In this document: positions 10,776 through 22,764 of the stretch, piece after piece
Layout of the letters: each line of letters begins with the position of its first letter
Numbering within the stretch: position 1 is the first letter of the stretch
DNA from: Dryas octopetala
Lineage: Eukaryota > Streptophyta > Magnoliopsida > Rosales > Rosaceae
Length of the DNA: 64,000 bases
Assembly (NCBI GenBank): GCA_963921425.1
Contig: OY992835.1
Span: 16,554,001 to 16,618,000, forward strand
Direction: 5' to 3'
Notes under the pieces: model-generated
Databases searched by the model: none
Seen by the model: the letters and a program-made list of their open reading frames with translations, nothing else
Told to the model about the DNA's origin: nothing
Position numbers and translations under genes: made by a program

Positions 10776-11094
10776 ACCAGATCTACTGCATCTTTTTTTT
10801 TTTTTTTTTTGCTTTTTTTTTTGTTATTAGTTTTAATCTATTTTAAATTAATTTTTAGTTTTAAACTTTTTAATGACTTTTTTAGTTTTTTTTTCTTTTT
10901 TTGTAATTTTTATTTGTTTTAAAAATATAAAATAATCAAATTATCTCTTTTTTGACGGAAAAGTTAACGGAGTTGACGGATTGTCCTAAACTAACACAAA
11001 CCCTAAATATGTGTCCTACACTAAGACAAACCCAAACTGGTGTCCTAAACTAAGATTGACCCCAAAATAGGTGTCCTGTTTGAAAATTTTTCCC

Positions 11095-11103
11095 GTCCGC
11101 AGC
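11095..11103. repeat. 9-bp target-site duplication, right copy (Pack-MULE)
   Basis: GTCCGCAGC, identical to 9354-9362. Confidence 0.9.
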
Positions 11104-13129
11104 TTTTATTGGAACAAGTCATGTGTGAAATTATGGCGCAGTTGAAACCCACCCTTCCTCTTGTGAAAAAACATCTAGGACATATCATGTTGTGCATTTA
11201 TTTGGATAATTTTTTGAATTATTTCTCGAATGGATGACACATTTGTGTGCCCACAATGTGAAGGTCTGGTATTGTAAAAGAATACGCGCACAGATGCTGA
11301 AATCATCAAATGACTTGTGAGGAACGCAACACAGTAGCGAGTCTTGACAGCTAATGTTGACTTTCTTTAAGCTTATAGATTACTAGTTTACAACCATTCC
11401 AATTCTAGTAATAAATTATCTTATTAAGTTTTCTAAGTTAGTACAATTATGGACGTAGGACCTACCCATTCAGAAATTTAGACTTTAAAGGAAAGATACA
11501 ATTGTTAGGGAACCTTATTAGCACTACCTCATATAACTTCATAACTTCCACACCAAGTGTCTTTGTGGTTAGTGTGAATATTCTTATTGTTACAGAGGGC
11601 TTATAATTCTAGTAGTTAGTAGTTACGAGTATTTATCGTTCCATAAGACTATAAGAGGCTCTGATTTCGAATCTCTCCTCTTTCAATAGTCTGATAAAAG
11701 TGAAAAAAAAAAAGAAAAAAAAAAATCTTATGCTTCTTTACCATCTCTTATGAGAAGTATTACCACATTAGATTAAGGGGAGTGCTATTTGCACTTTTCT
11801 AAAACCTTTGAAGAGTGCAAATAACACGAAATATTTTATCAAATGACTTCATGGTAACCAAGACAATGGTTGAGATGGTCCATCACAATTTGATTGCCCC
11901 ACATCTCGACCATGATTTAGATAAATGGTAATTTGATTTTTTTACAATCCAAGCAAAGCTGTAAACTCTTCTATAAAGAAGTAAAAAAAGTAGACAAAAC
12001 ATGAAAATGGGTTTGGTGAAATTTCCCAACTATTATAATGACAATGTTGTTATATCAAAGATGGAGTCTGATGACATTCATGGTTCTTCATATGAAAAAC
12101 TTTTAACATTTCCACCATAAGTTTTCAAATAGAAAATACCCATTTTTGGGAATGCACTGGATTATACGGATAGGCATCCGCGTGTAGAGGCTAGTGTATG
12201 CAGGATCATCAAGGCCAATACACCTGTATTCTCACCATACACATGCTTCTGTTCATTGATATTGACCACATTAAATGGGGGCAAAGAAGGAAGCGAAGTC
12301 TTAGCTTCCTACTCCCTCCACTTTGGTTTGCATTTGGCAAACATTGGTAAAAGGCTCAAAGCCAAAGTCAAGGGCTTACATAACATGACAGGTTCACAGT
12401 TATTGGAGACAAAATTTGGAGTCCACACCCAATCCTTGATTTAAGAATTTTTGCCAATTCCTACCAAAAATGTGGACCAACCCACACTATCACTTTTGTC
12501 AACAAAACTAAATATGGCTCCTATTCAATTCAAAAATTGATAATATGACTCAATTAAAAAATGCTAGTATCAGTTGTTCATATTAAAATGTTGAATTTAT
12601 AATACCTTCTGTATATACGAGAAAAAAAGTATGAGCGGATTCAAATGTGGTTCAGTATTGTAGAAGAATCAAGATTCCTAACTAGCTTCTTCAATCTTCA
12701 ATGACATCCATCTTCATAAGACAATGTTTTCAACTATCGATTTTTCATTGGGCCCCAATTTTATAGATTTACTTGGCCAAAGTGACTAGCCAACCTCACC
12801 CTTTGTGTTTGGTAATAATATAATATAGAGGTAGTGGTTAGGCACATAGGCTATCCTCCAATTGAGCACAGCATAGCATGGTGTGTGGCCCATGTGAAAG
12901 AGAGAGTGACTTGATCATCCAACATCTTTGATTGAAATTTATTGCATTTCATTAATTAAACACGTAAGGATTGAATCCCACAACCTACCAATTCAATTGG
13001 AATTTAGCTAACCTTGCCAAATTAAGATTTGAATTCCCTTAAAAGGGATTAATCTGGATTCTTAATTCTCTTAATTATATATCATTTTAGACTTTCGTTT
13101 AATTTTCGTTCCAATATAAATCTTAAATA
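11104..13129. other. Intergenic, no supported gene
   Basis: AT-rich DNA with poly-A stretches near 11703-11725. A tRNA-like stretch at about 11590-11700 is listed separately. Short open frames (such as 12256-12444) have no domain or codon pattern that would support them. Confidence 0.5.
11595..11725 (+). mobile_element. Possible second SINE-like element
   Basis: A region with TAGTAGTTAGTAGTTACG (A-box-like), then TGATTTCGAATCTC (close to the tRNA B box GGTTCGANTCC) and a long A-rich tail from 11703. The spacing fits a tRNA-derived SINE head, but no target duplication was identified. Confidence 0.3.
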
Positions 13130-13137
13130 CTAAACTT

Positions 13138-13860
13138 TAGGGCTGTAAATTGACTCGATACAGCTCGAGTTCGTATCGAGTTCAGCTCGAGCTTGATTCG
13201 TTTAAGCTCGGCTCGAAAAAAAACAAGCCAAGCCGAAGCTCGCTCGTTTAAGAAACAAGCCAAGCTTGAGCTTTAGTATGTTCGGCTCGAAAAGCTTGTG
13301 AGCAGCACGTATTTTCTAGTTTATATGTTTCATACCTCATTTTTCCTAACTTATATGAGAACTTCTATTTTTATTTCCTACTTTGTTTTTGTATTGTTTG
13401 GTTATAAAACTTCTACTACCTTACATCTCTGTTTTAATGAGAATTTTTACAAATGTTATAAGTTATCAATATTTAGATGAAACTATTTGGTACAGTTGTA
13501 TTTCATGAAAACCATATTCATCTATATGGTGTTTTAAAGAAGTCTTTGGTGCCTATCTAATTTAATTAAAAATATATATTAATTCTAAGTTAAATTAACA
13601 TATTATAATGCTTTCAAGAAGAAAATATTCGATAGAAATTAATATTTTTTAAAAATAATAGCTAATAAAATATCTTCGATAAAATTATGTGAATAAGCTC
13701 GATACAACTCGAGTTCGTATCGGATTCAATTCTTTTTTAGCTCGTTTGAGCTCGGCTCGTATAAGAAACAAACCAAGCCAAGCTCAAGCTCGAAAAAATT
13801 AAAACAAGCCAAGTTTGAGCACGGTGATATTCGGCTTGGCTCGGCTCGTTTACACCCCTA
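13138..13860. mobile_element. Non-autonomous hAT element (723 bp)
   Basis: It begins TAGGGCTGTAAA and ends TTTACACCCCTA, imperfect inverted repeats of the hAT type. A perfect 8-bp duplication CTAAACTT lies at 13130-13137 and 13861-13868. Both subterminal regions carry many GCTCGAG/GGCTCG words in opposite orientation (13160-13290 and 13700-13850), as expected for hAT transposase binding. The AT-rich interior has no coding sequence. Confidence 0.88.
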
Positions 13861-13868
13861 CTAAACTT

Positions 13869-15501
13869 CAAATCCAAAACACTCAACTCTTAAGCCTCCG
13901 AAAATGACAGTTTCATTAATTTGATCTAAGCATTGATAAGAGTTCACATGGCAAACATTAAACACTCTAGTCCAAGAAAAAAAAAACAAAAAAACCCTAG
14001 CCTTGCACCAACTTATATTGTAATTTTAAATGTATATGATGTTAAAACACTTGAAGCCAAGTACAAGTAAATCAATAGAATAAATACAAAACTCCGTGCT
14101 TTTGGATGAAAATTCAATGGTTAAAAAAGACACAGTTAAGCAATGGTTTGTTTCTTATTAATCATTAGATTTCATTAAAGTAGCTTACTAGACCACTTCA
14201 TAAAATATGAAAAGAAAATTACCCAAATAGTGGGAGCTTATTTGGGTTTATTAGGGCTCCCGTTAAAGGTGCCGACCCAACTACGCAACTACTTTTTTTT
14301 TTTTTTTTTTTTTTTTTTCACATTGGCCTAATAATAATCCACATATGTTCCATTTGATTGTGGAAGATATGGTCAAGAAGAAAACAAAAAAATAAAAAAG
14401 TGACCTTGGCAAGTGGTGAAGAATGAGACCGAATCAGAGATTTTAGAATAAGAAATAATATCCTAGTAGGAAGGAAGTTGAACTTTGTCTAGCCCTTGAA
14501 AGACAAAGTAGAAACAAAACAACTTGGGTGTTTCCCCATATCTTCTCCCACTTCATCATATTATCCTAATTATCCATTTTTATTTTTTTTATTTTCTCAT
14601 TAACAATCACAAACAAAAAATTTTATGATACAATTGAGATATAATTAAGACGAATAAAGTTCGGTTGAAGGTGCGGTAATGCAAGATATGAGACAACATT
14701 CGAACACTATTGATTTAGTGTTCCAATGTTGTATCATATCCTGCAGTTGCAGACTTTCAGGGCATTTCACACTAAGGAGATTCCCAAATAATTCCTAATA
14801 TGTTTTACCAAAACACGACAAAATATATATATATATATATAAAAATCTTGGAGTATAAATCAAATTACCTTATTCATAAGCAACAAAATGTCAAATCCCA
14901 TATTCAACCCATTCTAGAAAAAGCCATACATGCTTACCAAACAGTACATACAATGTCACACAGTCACATCACATGCATAAACAGAGAAAAAAAAAAAAAA
15001 AAAAGGTAACAAGCAACACTATATTAAAGATTGTGGGTTTCCCACTCTCTATAACAAGCACATGAGATAACTTTGTAATATTATACACAACCATAACATA
15101 AATAATAAAGAGAATTATAGTTGAATAACAGTCATATCCCTTAACAAGAGTAACCTCCAAGGGAAAAGAAAAAAACCCATGAATATTGATTAAAGTTATA
15201 TGAGAGATACAAACAAAAAACACACAAAGAGAACAAAAGAAAAGCATTACATATAGAAATGCTATTGGTATGTTGGCTCTGTTGTGGTTAATTCTCACTC
15301 TCTTTAACATCAGAAACTGCTACAATTATATAAGCTTTAGGCTGCTAAGCAATAAGCCTAGAGAGAGAGTCAATCATATATGCTCCAACTTTCACAGTCA
15401 TATATAGTTTTCTAAGTATATGAAACATTATCATAGGTTATATATAAATATATAGAGAAGCATCAAAAAAGCAGATTAACATATCTCTATCTATAATCTA
15501 T
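13869..15501. other. Intergenic and Dof 3' flank, no supported gene
   Basis: AT-rich, with a 27-base poly-T near 14292-14318 and an (AT)n run near 14825-14840. The part next to 15502 probably holds the 3' untranslated region of the Dof gene. Short open frames here have no recognisable content. Confidence 0.5.
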
Positions 15502-16182
15502 CTACTGAAAACTTGAACCTGGTGTGTAAATGGCAAGGTCAGGCCACCCATTGCCTCCATTCCAACAGCTTGAATCACCATTTGGATGAATACCCATAAA
15601 ACTCTCTGGGTTGCCATTGCTCTGGACCTCCAAACCTGGGTCCACACCCGGATCCGAATTCAACCCATGTCCTGAACCCACCAAATTCTCTGCAAAATCA
15701 CCCATTTCCATCAGTTTCAGACCCGACCCATTTGGATTCAGACCCTCCAGAAGAGACCCAAACTGCCCATTAGTAGCCAGGAGCGAGCTGAAGCTCCCTG
15801 AAATGTCAAGCATCCGACGGTCCTGATGATCAATCTTCGGGTTATAAACCCGGGTCCGGTCAGGCTGCGGATCATCCGAGTTTTGAGGTGCAGAGCTTGA
15901 CACTGAAGATGAGGAAGCTGATGAGGAGCGTTTTGAAGAAGAAGACGATCTCTTTGTGTTCTTTCTGCTTCCACCACCAACTGGAATGTTTCTCAAGGCT
16001 CCACCTTTGGTCCAGTACCTCCTGCAGTTCTTGCAAAAGTGGCGTGGCTGTGAGAGATTGTAGTTGTTGTAGTAGCAGAACTTGGTGTGTGTGGACTCGC
16101 ACCGCGGGCATTTCAGCTGTTCTTGCTCTGGAAACTGGGGTTGGATTGGTTGGATGGGTTGGAATGTTGCTGGGTCTTGCAT
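15502..16182 (-). CDS. Dof zinc finger transcription factor (DOF1.7/DOF3.1-like)
   Basis: A plant-specific DNA-binding protein that recognises AAAG cores in promoters and acts in the nucleus. The single-exon reading frame encodes 226 aa starting MQDPATF. The Dof domain spans about residues 23-75, with one zinc finger of the form CX2CX21CX2C (Cys 25, 28, 50, 53) and the invariant [14 protein letters not shown] and RRYWTKGG blocks. It is followed by a basic Lys/Arg/Ser stretch ([13 protein letters not shown]) that may be a nuclear signal. The start MQD and the C-terminal [13 protein letters not shown] recall Arabidopsis DOF1.7/DOF3.1, which begin MQD and carry a similar WTDLAM tail, so I place it in that group. 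The ATG at 16182-16180 is chosen because upstream in-frame codons lack an ATG. The exact orthologue is uncertain. Confidence 0.95.
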   Translation of the reverse strand: MQDPATFQPIQPIQPQFPEQEQLKCPRCESTHTKFCYYNNYNLSQPRHFCKNCRRYWTKGGALRNIPVGGGSRKNTKRSSSSSKRSSSASSSSVSSSAPQNSDDPQPDRTRVYNPKIDHQDRRMLDISGSFSSLLATNGQFGSLLEGLNPNGSGLKLMEMGDFAENLVGSGHGLNSDPGVDPGLEVQSNGNPESFMGIHPNGDSSCWNGGNGWPDLAIYTPGSSFQ

Positions 16183-17639
16183 TTTTGGAGACCTCAAGTT
16201 TTGGAGCAATTTCTATTTTGGACCGAAGTGTTGGGGTTATGGAGGATTTGGTGAAGTGGGTTAGAAGAGAATTCGGAGTTCTTGAGTGAGAAATGGATTG
16301 TGAACTCTGAATTGGGACCAAAAGAACCTGGCTTTTGAGCACTTTTGAATAAGGAGTAAAAGATCAAACTTTAAAAGCAGAGGTGTGAGTTTTGGAGGGG
16401 TTTGATTGAGATTGTCAGTGGAAAATGGATTTGTGGAAACAAAAACAGTTCTTGTGAGGATCTGAAATGGTTTTTTTGTTTTTTTTTCTTTTCAGGATTG
16501 TTAAGCTTTGAGCTTTTGATGAGACTGTAAAAGGCAAAATGAAAAGCAGAAGAAAACTAAAAGAGGACAAAAAGGTAGATATTTTTCAGACCCAGATGTG
16601 AGCTTTCATTGGGAGTGACCAAATAACACAAACAAATACAACACTACCAACCAAACACACAAAAACCACTATTCCAAACCAAAATCACAAACTTCCAACC
16701 TTCAAGCTGTGAAGGTAGTGAGAACCATGCTCAGAAAGAAAGCACACAACCAAAAACAGAGTAAAAAGATTGGATTTTTGTTTGCTTGATGTTTGTTGAA
16801 ATTCTTATACCGACCCCAAGGAAAAAGCCCAATTCTTTCAAGCTGGGAATTGGTCTCATGGGATGTGGCATCAAAGAGTAAAATATGTAGAAGAAGAAGA
16901 CGAAGAAAGAATTTCTGGTTCTGATTTATTTTTATGGAGATGATCTATCTGTATGTCCGCGTGAGAGTGACGACCAGACCTCAAATGGAGAGACAAAGAC
17001 ACTGCTCTCTCTCACACACACAGTGGGCATATATTGTATTGCCTGAAGGGCTAAAAACTTCTTCCTTCTCTTAGACCCAAAAAAAAAAATCTTCCTTCTG
17101 GATATTCCCACAGCTTCCACTAATCAAATAATCAATTCAAAAGTAATCCTTTTTCAAATATAATAATGTTGCCAATAATTATTCTCATTCTTTAGCTCCT
17201 CTGGGAAGCATAGGCATAAGCCTAAGCCTAAGCCAAGTTTGTTCTGTTTTGTCCATGACTTTAAATATTATTTTATTGTAAGCAAAGGTAGACCGAAGTC
17301 AACTTTTGCGATTAAATGTTCTCATTAACCTTAAACATATGGATAAATTAAGAGGTTGAAATGATTGACATAAAAAAATAATGTTTAACTTTGGAGGAAA
17401 TGTGTAGTTTATAAATTAGTGGTGTTATTAAAATGTATGCATTAGTTAGTAGAAGTAACCTTAAGATTGACTTTCTCCGAGTCCTAATATTCCCAAAAAA
17501 AAAAAAAAAGTTTTAAATTCTCCTCATGTAACTTGTACTATCATAAATATATCTATTATTTGACCTGTTATTTTTGAAGTATTCAATTTCACTACATCTT
17601 TTTTGAAACTAATTAATTTTATCACAGATGCATTTTTTG
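16183..17639. other. Dof upstream region
   Basis: It holds the probable 5' leader and promoter of the minus-strand Dof gene, with purine/pyrimidine tracts (GAA-rich near 16888-16910, CT/CA-rich near 17003-17022). I could not fix the transcription start. No other gene is visible; plus-strand frames over 15888-16289 are antisense shadows of the Dof gene. Confidence 0.5.
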
Positions 17640-17749
17640 TTTTAGGCTATTTGTGGATAAATTCATCGGTCCGATTCGACCAATGACATATCGCCACGTA
17701 GTTTAACGAAGCATCTCATTTGGCACGTTGATTTGTTAATAGAGAAAGA

Positions 17750-18170
17750 ACAGGTTAGGACATAAAACTTGGCCCCGACGTCATCGAGCGGATGACGTCT
17801 TGGGCCATCTATTGGACTCCCGCGTTAAAGAGTTTGAAGACGGATTCCCAAGAGAAGAAGCACATTGGCCCAATGGCCCATCAGGTGCCTATGCAAGGCC
17901 CATTTGCCCACTTGGCCCAAGGGCCCATTTATTTTCTTATATAAACACTGGTTTGATTTTACATTTTGACTTTTCACAAGCCAAATATTGTAGCTGTCCC
18001 ATACAATTGTAATCTCCCCAATACAAAACAAATAGAAATAAAAATGGTTGTGGATGTAGCCCAAGTTGAGTGAACCACATAAATCTCTTAGTGTTATTGA
18101 TTCTCTATTTCTCTATGCCTATAATCCATTTTTCACGTTGACGTACAAATTTTTGCGTCAAACATAGGCC
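17750..18170 (+). mobile_element. LTR-like fragment of an old retrotransposon
   Basis: The segment has the look of a plant LTR 3' half: TTATATAAAC promoter-like sequence near 17937, an R-U5-like stretch with GTAATCTCCCCAATAC, then GTGAACCACATAAATCTC followed by T-rich sequence and TTTTTGCGTCAAACA. No internal domain and no second LTR is present in the window, so it is a solo LTR or fragment and a fossil. Boundaries are approximate and the superfamily is not certain. Confidence 0.45.
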
Positions 18171-18386
18171 ACTCACATATTTTTTATAAGATTTGGATTG
18201 AAGTTATCACAATTTTCAATTTTGATCATTTTAGTTTGAGATGTAGTCTTTATTTTGTTATTTTCTTTCCGCAGTTTAAAAAAAAAAAAGCTGTAAATAA
18301 TTTCTGCTTTTGAATTATTGTTCTTGTCTATGAGCTAGTTTAATGACAATTGTCAAAAAAATAAAATTATGTAGTAAAAATATTTA

Positions 18387-18762
18387 GAGTGAGGCTATGC
18401 AGACAACTCTTAGCTGCTGAGTTGACTACCCTAACATATTTTTTCTAACTTTTTTTTTCTATTTTACCCTTTATTGCAAAAACATGATAAAATCACTCAG
18501 ATCTATTCGATTGTCATCTACCGAAACATTCACTAATGTTCGGCAGATAACTGTCGAATGCCTTTTTCATTTCCATTCAGTAGTTATCCACCGAATAATC
18601 CACCAATATTCAACAGATAACTGTCGAATAACTATAAATATTTTGATAACTGTCGAATGACCCGACGAACAAAATTAAAATTTTTTATTTTAAGGGTAAA
18701 GTTGAAATTTTAAAATAAAGTGGTCAACTCAGCAATTTAAGGTGGTCGAAATATTACTAGCC
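18387..18762. mobile_element. MITE with a 9-bp target duplication (376 bp)
   Basis: It is flanked by AAATATTTA at 18378-18386 and 18763-18771. Near each end there is an inverted GCTGAGTTGACTACC-type block (about 18416-18430 and 18721-18734). The interior carries three copies of GATAACTGTCGAAT plus related ACCGAA words. No coding. A 9-bp duplication suggests a Mutator-type mobiliser, but the outermost termini match poorly. Confidence 0.5.
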
Positions 18763-18771
18763 AAATATTTA

Positions 18772-21700
18772 ATGTCTTAATAAATCAAAGCCATATACCA
18801 GCGTAGCTCAAGTTGAATTTGAAAGCCAAAGCTTAGTTATAATTATGTTAATTAAATTCTTCTAATGACAGTCATTAAGTCAAGCCGAATAAATGAGCAT
18901 ATATGAGTCTAAGCCACAGAGCCTTTAATAAAGGTTGCGTGCGAACAAAGCAAATAAGCACCAGTGACTCAGTGAGGTGAGGGCATCATTGACATTTACA
19001 AGCAAATCTTTGCCGTCAATTCTTCTGGTGGCAGCATCTTTGACGGAAGTGTCTGACTATCTACTTCAATCCTAGCCTTAAGTTGTCATCATTCTTGGTA
19101 ACCATTTTCAACACCATTTGAATTCAATATCAACTTAAGGTTAAGAATTAACATTCATCATTAATGAATATGAATAAAAAACCAATTCAACTTATGTGAA
19201 CATGAATAACACAATTCTAAGTTAACAAACTTGTTTATTAAGAATTAAAAAACTAGCATATGGATAGGTAGATTTTATTTTCTAAGGTGAATACTGTCAA
19301 ATCAAGTTGTAATTAACTAGTATTCAACACAATCTTGAAATGAAATGACCCGAAAACAACACTAGTAAATTGATTGTCACCCTTACCTTTAAGCCAAGTT
19401 CACATGACAGAATCCCACAAGTATATATTAGGGGTGGGTATGAGTTGTTGGGTGGGCTAAAAATCTATCCTTACTAGTTACAAACTCACTTTGTCAAAGA
19501 TTAATCAACTGAAGTTTTACCTAAGTTGGTGTTTTAAATTTCTTGAGTTGCCCAAATTATGATACCCTTTCTTTTGACTTTTAATTCAAATTAAGAAATT
19601 CCATTCGTATAGGATTAAGTTATGATTATCCAAGTAGACAATTTGTGACAGCCTCATCATACCAATTAAAGAGGGTGGGTGACCAAAAATTGTATTGAAA
19701 ATTGAAATGGGTGTTTCTTGAGACTTTTTTAACTACTTTACACTTTTTTATTTTATAAATATACATACTTACAGAATAAATTTTTTATATAACAAATATA
19801 TATATATTTTATTTATTTCTCTTATAGCATAATAAGAGAGTGAAGTGTGAATGAACATCATTGGCCATGAGGCCACCTTTGTGTGAATGTGTGAGTGTGA
19901 CTTTAATCATGTCGACCAAGTGAGTCCAACAACAGCAAATTGCATCCAATCTAACTCGTGGGCCTAATAATTAAGTAGTAAGCAGAGTGCACAAACAGAC
20001 AGTAGATGATGAATCAAAATTGAAGACAACCTCCTCCGTCCTCGTGCGAAAATGCAAGGATTGCTATTCAAAGCATTTGAGGATTAGCATCATGGAATGG
20101 ACCCATGGACACTGCTCATTCTCGCGCGATAAAGATTTGATTTCTCTACTTATTTTTGTTTCTAAATTTACATCTTTTTTTTATAAATTTGAAAGTTTTA
20201 GTTTTATTTTTTGATACACGACCTAGATTCAAAGTTAATTAAGCAAAACTTCTATGGTTGGAATCTTGGAAAAAGTAATGATCATGTGGTGGGACACTCG
20301 TATAGTCTCGGCTAAAAACCTTTTAATGCCTAAGTTTGTGAACACGTTCATACATACTGTAGATTAACAGTGTTTCAACGTATGAATATATAGTTGCATA
20401 TCTTAAGGGGGAGAAAGAGGGTGACATTTTACAAGGGTCTTTGTAAAATTGTAAGTAAGAAATCTCAAAAGTCTCATCTTGTACATAAATAAACATATAA
20501 GATAAGTAGCCTCATTCTACCTATTAATATAATAAATGAGAAAAAAAACTGGGGATGAAAATTTTTACCCTAAGATCTTAGGAAACTAGAACTCTAATAT
20601 CTTGTATATTATTTTTGACAATTACTATATCTCAAAAATTTAAGTCGTAAAAAAATGAGTGAGCTATTATGCATGTACACGCAATTATATCAGTATTTTT
20701 CACGCAATCTTAATTCTCAAACTAAGTCTCAAATCCAAATTTCTACACATGACTTTCCCTTGTATTTTGAAGCATATCCTTGCAAGGGTTAGATCACATT
20801 TGCAATCGTAAGGGTGGTTGTTTATTTTCTTCATTCATATTTGAAGAGAAGCATAGAATAAGAAGATTGATCCGAAATAGTAATTATAGTAAAAGTGTGA
20901 GAGGAAGAGAGGGCATGATGGGCAAATGGTAGGGAGTGGCCCACAGAAGAATGCCATATATGCATGAGTGTGGTCGGTGGGGACTTAGGAAGTGGAAAGA
21001 CAGAGTGATTTGATGGTGGGGAGCCAGAGATGGTGGGGGTGGGAGTGACACCCGTACATGTCCTCTCCATGTCCTTCCGGAGCGGGACACGGCTGGGATG
21101 GCGTGCCCTTAAGCCTCCCCTAAACCCATCCATCTACCTACCTACAGCCCTACAACCCTACAACCCTACACCTACTCATCAACTATTCACTCATGCCCAC
21201 TCGGTCTTCACTATTTCTCGGACTCGGTTTCCTTGAACATTCAAATTTTCACCATGTACTCTCTTATTTGATATATTCCATTCGAGAATTTGCATACCAT
21301 GCTAACACATCCAATGATGAACTCGTCAATTCAATAGTGAAAAACGCATCTATATGCTATGTATGCCCTCATAATTAAGTGTATTTTTAAATTACACATA
21401 TTAGGTTTACATAATTAATGATAAAGAGAGATTGAATTATTCAAAGAATTGAGCTTGGACAATATGAAGACATTGATGATTCTTTTAACTTATTGTAAAA
21501 GGAAAAAAAAAAAAAAAGTGCTAGGAGCCTAGGACATGCCACTTGCTTCATACTTAAAAGTTATGGCTTTGAAACATTTTATCAAACAATATTTGCCTCT
21601 CATTTTTTAAAGAAAGTATTAAAAATATTAGAGGTAATAATTTTTTTTTTTTTTGCCATGATAAGAGAAAAAAATTCTTGGTGGGGTCAATTTACCCGAG

Positions 21701-22700
21701 TAGAGTTGCGGGATAAAATGAACCAGCAAACAGACTGTCCCTTGGTATTCCTCCGGTCCTCCCCTCTTTTTTATGAATTCCCTTTAGTTTATTCCCCCTC
21801 TAATTATGAGTATTTTTATAAATTCGTACTGTGCCAGCAAAGAGATTAACAAGCATATCAGTTGGTGGAATAGTCTATAATAAATCAAATCAATCCTGGT
21901 CATAAATCCACCCTTTTTTAAGAGTTCATCATCTCATTGAATTTGCATGATGGCAAGTCCATTTGGATGAATCCCCCATATGATCTTTTTTTTTTTTGGT
22001 CCAACCGTCCAACCCCATACGATCTTTAAGCAGCAATAATTTAAGCTTCTATTAAAGTGAATGCAGGAATGCTTGAAACCACTCCACGACAACCTGTTCC
22101 TTGCCAGGCTTAATTTTATATACATAAACACACAAAAGTACATCTATATCTTCGTTATCATATCATACAGTCATATTTTGTAATTCTTTTTTTCTAGACA
22201 AAATCAATCTCAAATTTTGTTTGTGTACAAAATTTGTGTATAACTCTTCATTCTACCAGTTTAGAAGTTCAATTAACAGCTTGTGTTTTGATTCTCTCAC
22301 AAGAACACTGCCCCCAGTTGCATTTAAGGATTGTTTAGATTGGAAGAATCCAGAAAAGTGAAGTTGAAATTCTTCACAAGTATCATCATGTGGATTCGAT
22401 TCCTTGGGTTCATCCAATTTAGTCAATCACAGATTATAATAATGCATTGGGAAAATGAGAAACTATTGAATTGTACACTGATTAAATTCTAGGAAAATGC
22501 TATAAACAGATATTAAAAGATGTATCTGATTCCATCTGTGTTCAAGAACCACTAGACATGATGAGTACGAGTCAATTTAATCCAGAAGCAAAATCAAATC
22601 ATATTGAATTATTGTGTAAGCTATATGTCTTGCTGACTTGCCAGCTTCAACTTAAAACTTTCAGAAAACAAAAGTTTTCATTTAAAATCAAAATGGTGAC
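18772..22700. other. Intergenic, no supported gene
   Basis: AT-rich DNA. A truncated hAT-like left end (TTAGGGGTGGGTATGAG) may start near 19431. A GC-richer island at 20900-21240 has frames open on both strands, of which the longest is 100 codons on the minus strand (20831-21133, starting MDGFRGG); I recognise no domain in it. Nothing else is notable. Confidence 0.5.
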
Positions 22701-22764
22701 TCAGGTCTCTTGCATATAATAATCTTCAACTACACTAAAAGATTTACTCCTAAAGCAGCACCAC

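Larger units (their letters stand above)
9363..11094. mobile_element. Pack-MULE: non-autonomous Mutator-like element with a captured BAHD gene fragment
   Basis: The element is 1732 bp with terminal inverted repeats of roughly 250 bp (about 9363-9630 and 10800-11094). The outer 140 bp of the two arms differ at only about one position. Perfect 9-bp target duplications (GTCCGCAGC) flank it. Long TIRs plus a 9-bp duplication are the hallmark of Mutator-like elements. There is no transposase; the interior is a minus-strand piece of a BAHD acyltransferase gene (10099-10620) between two G-rich arms. This is the definition of a Pack-MULE. The near-identical TIRs and perfect duplication suggest a fairly recent insertion, into the intergenic DNA downstream of UBP6. 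Confidence 0.92.

Noticed and set aside
15611-16342. Open frames on the opposite strand and in other frames of the Dof gene
   Set aside because: Shadows of the Dof coding sequence; only the frame with the CX2CX21CX2C finger makes sense.
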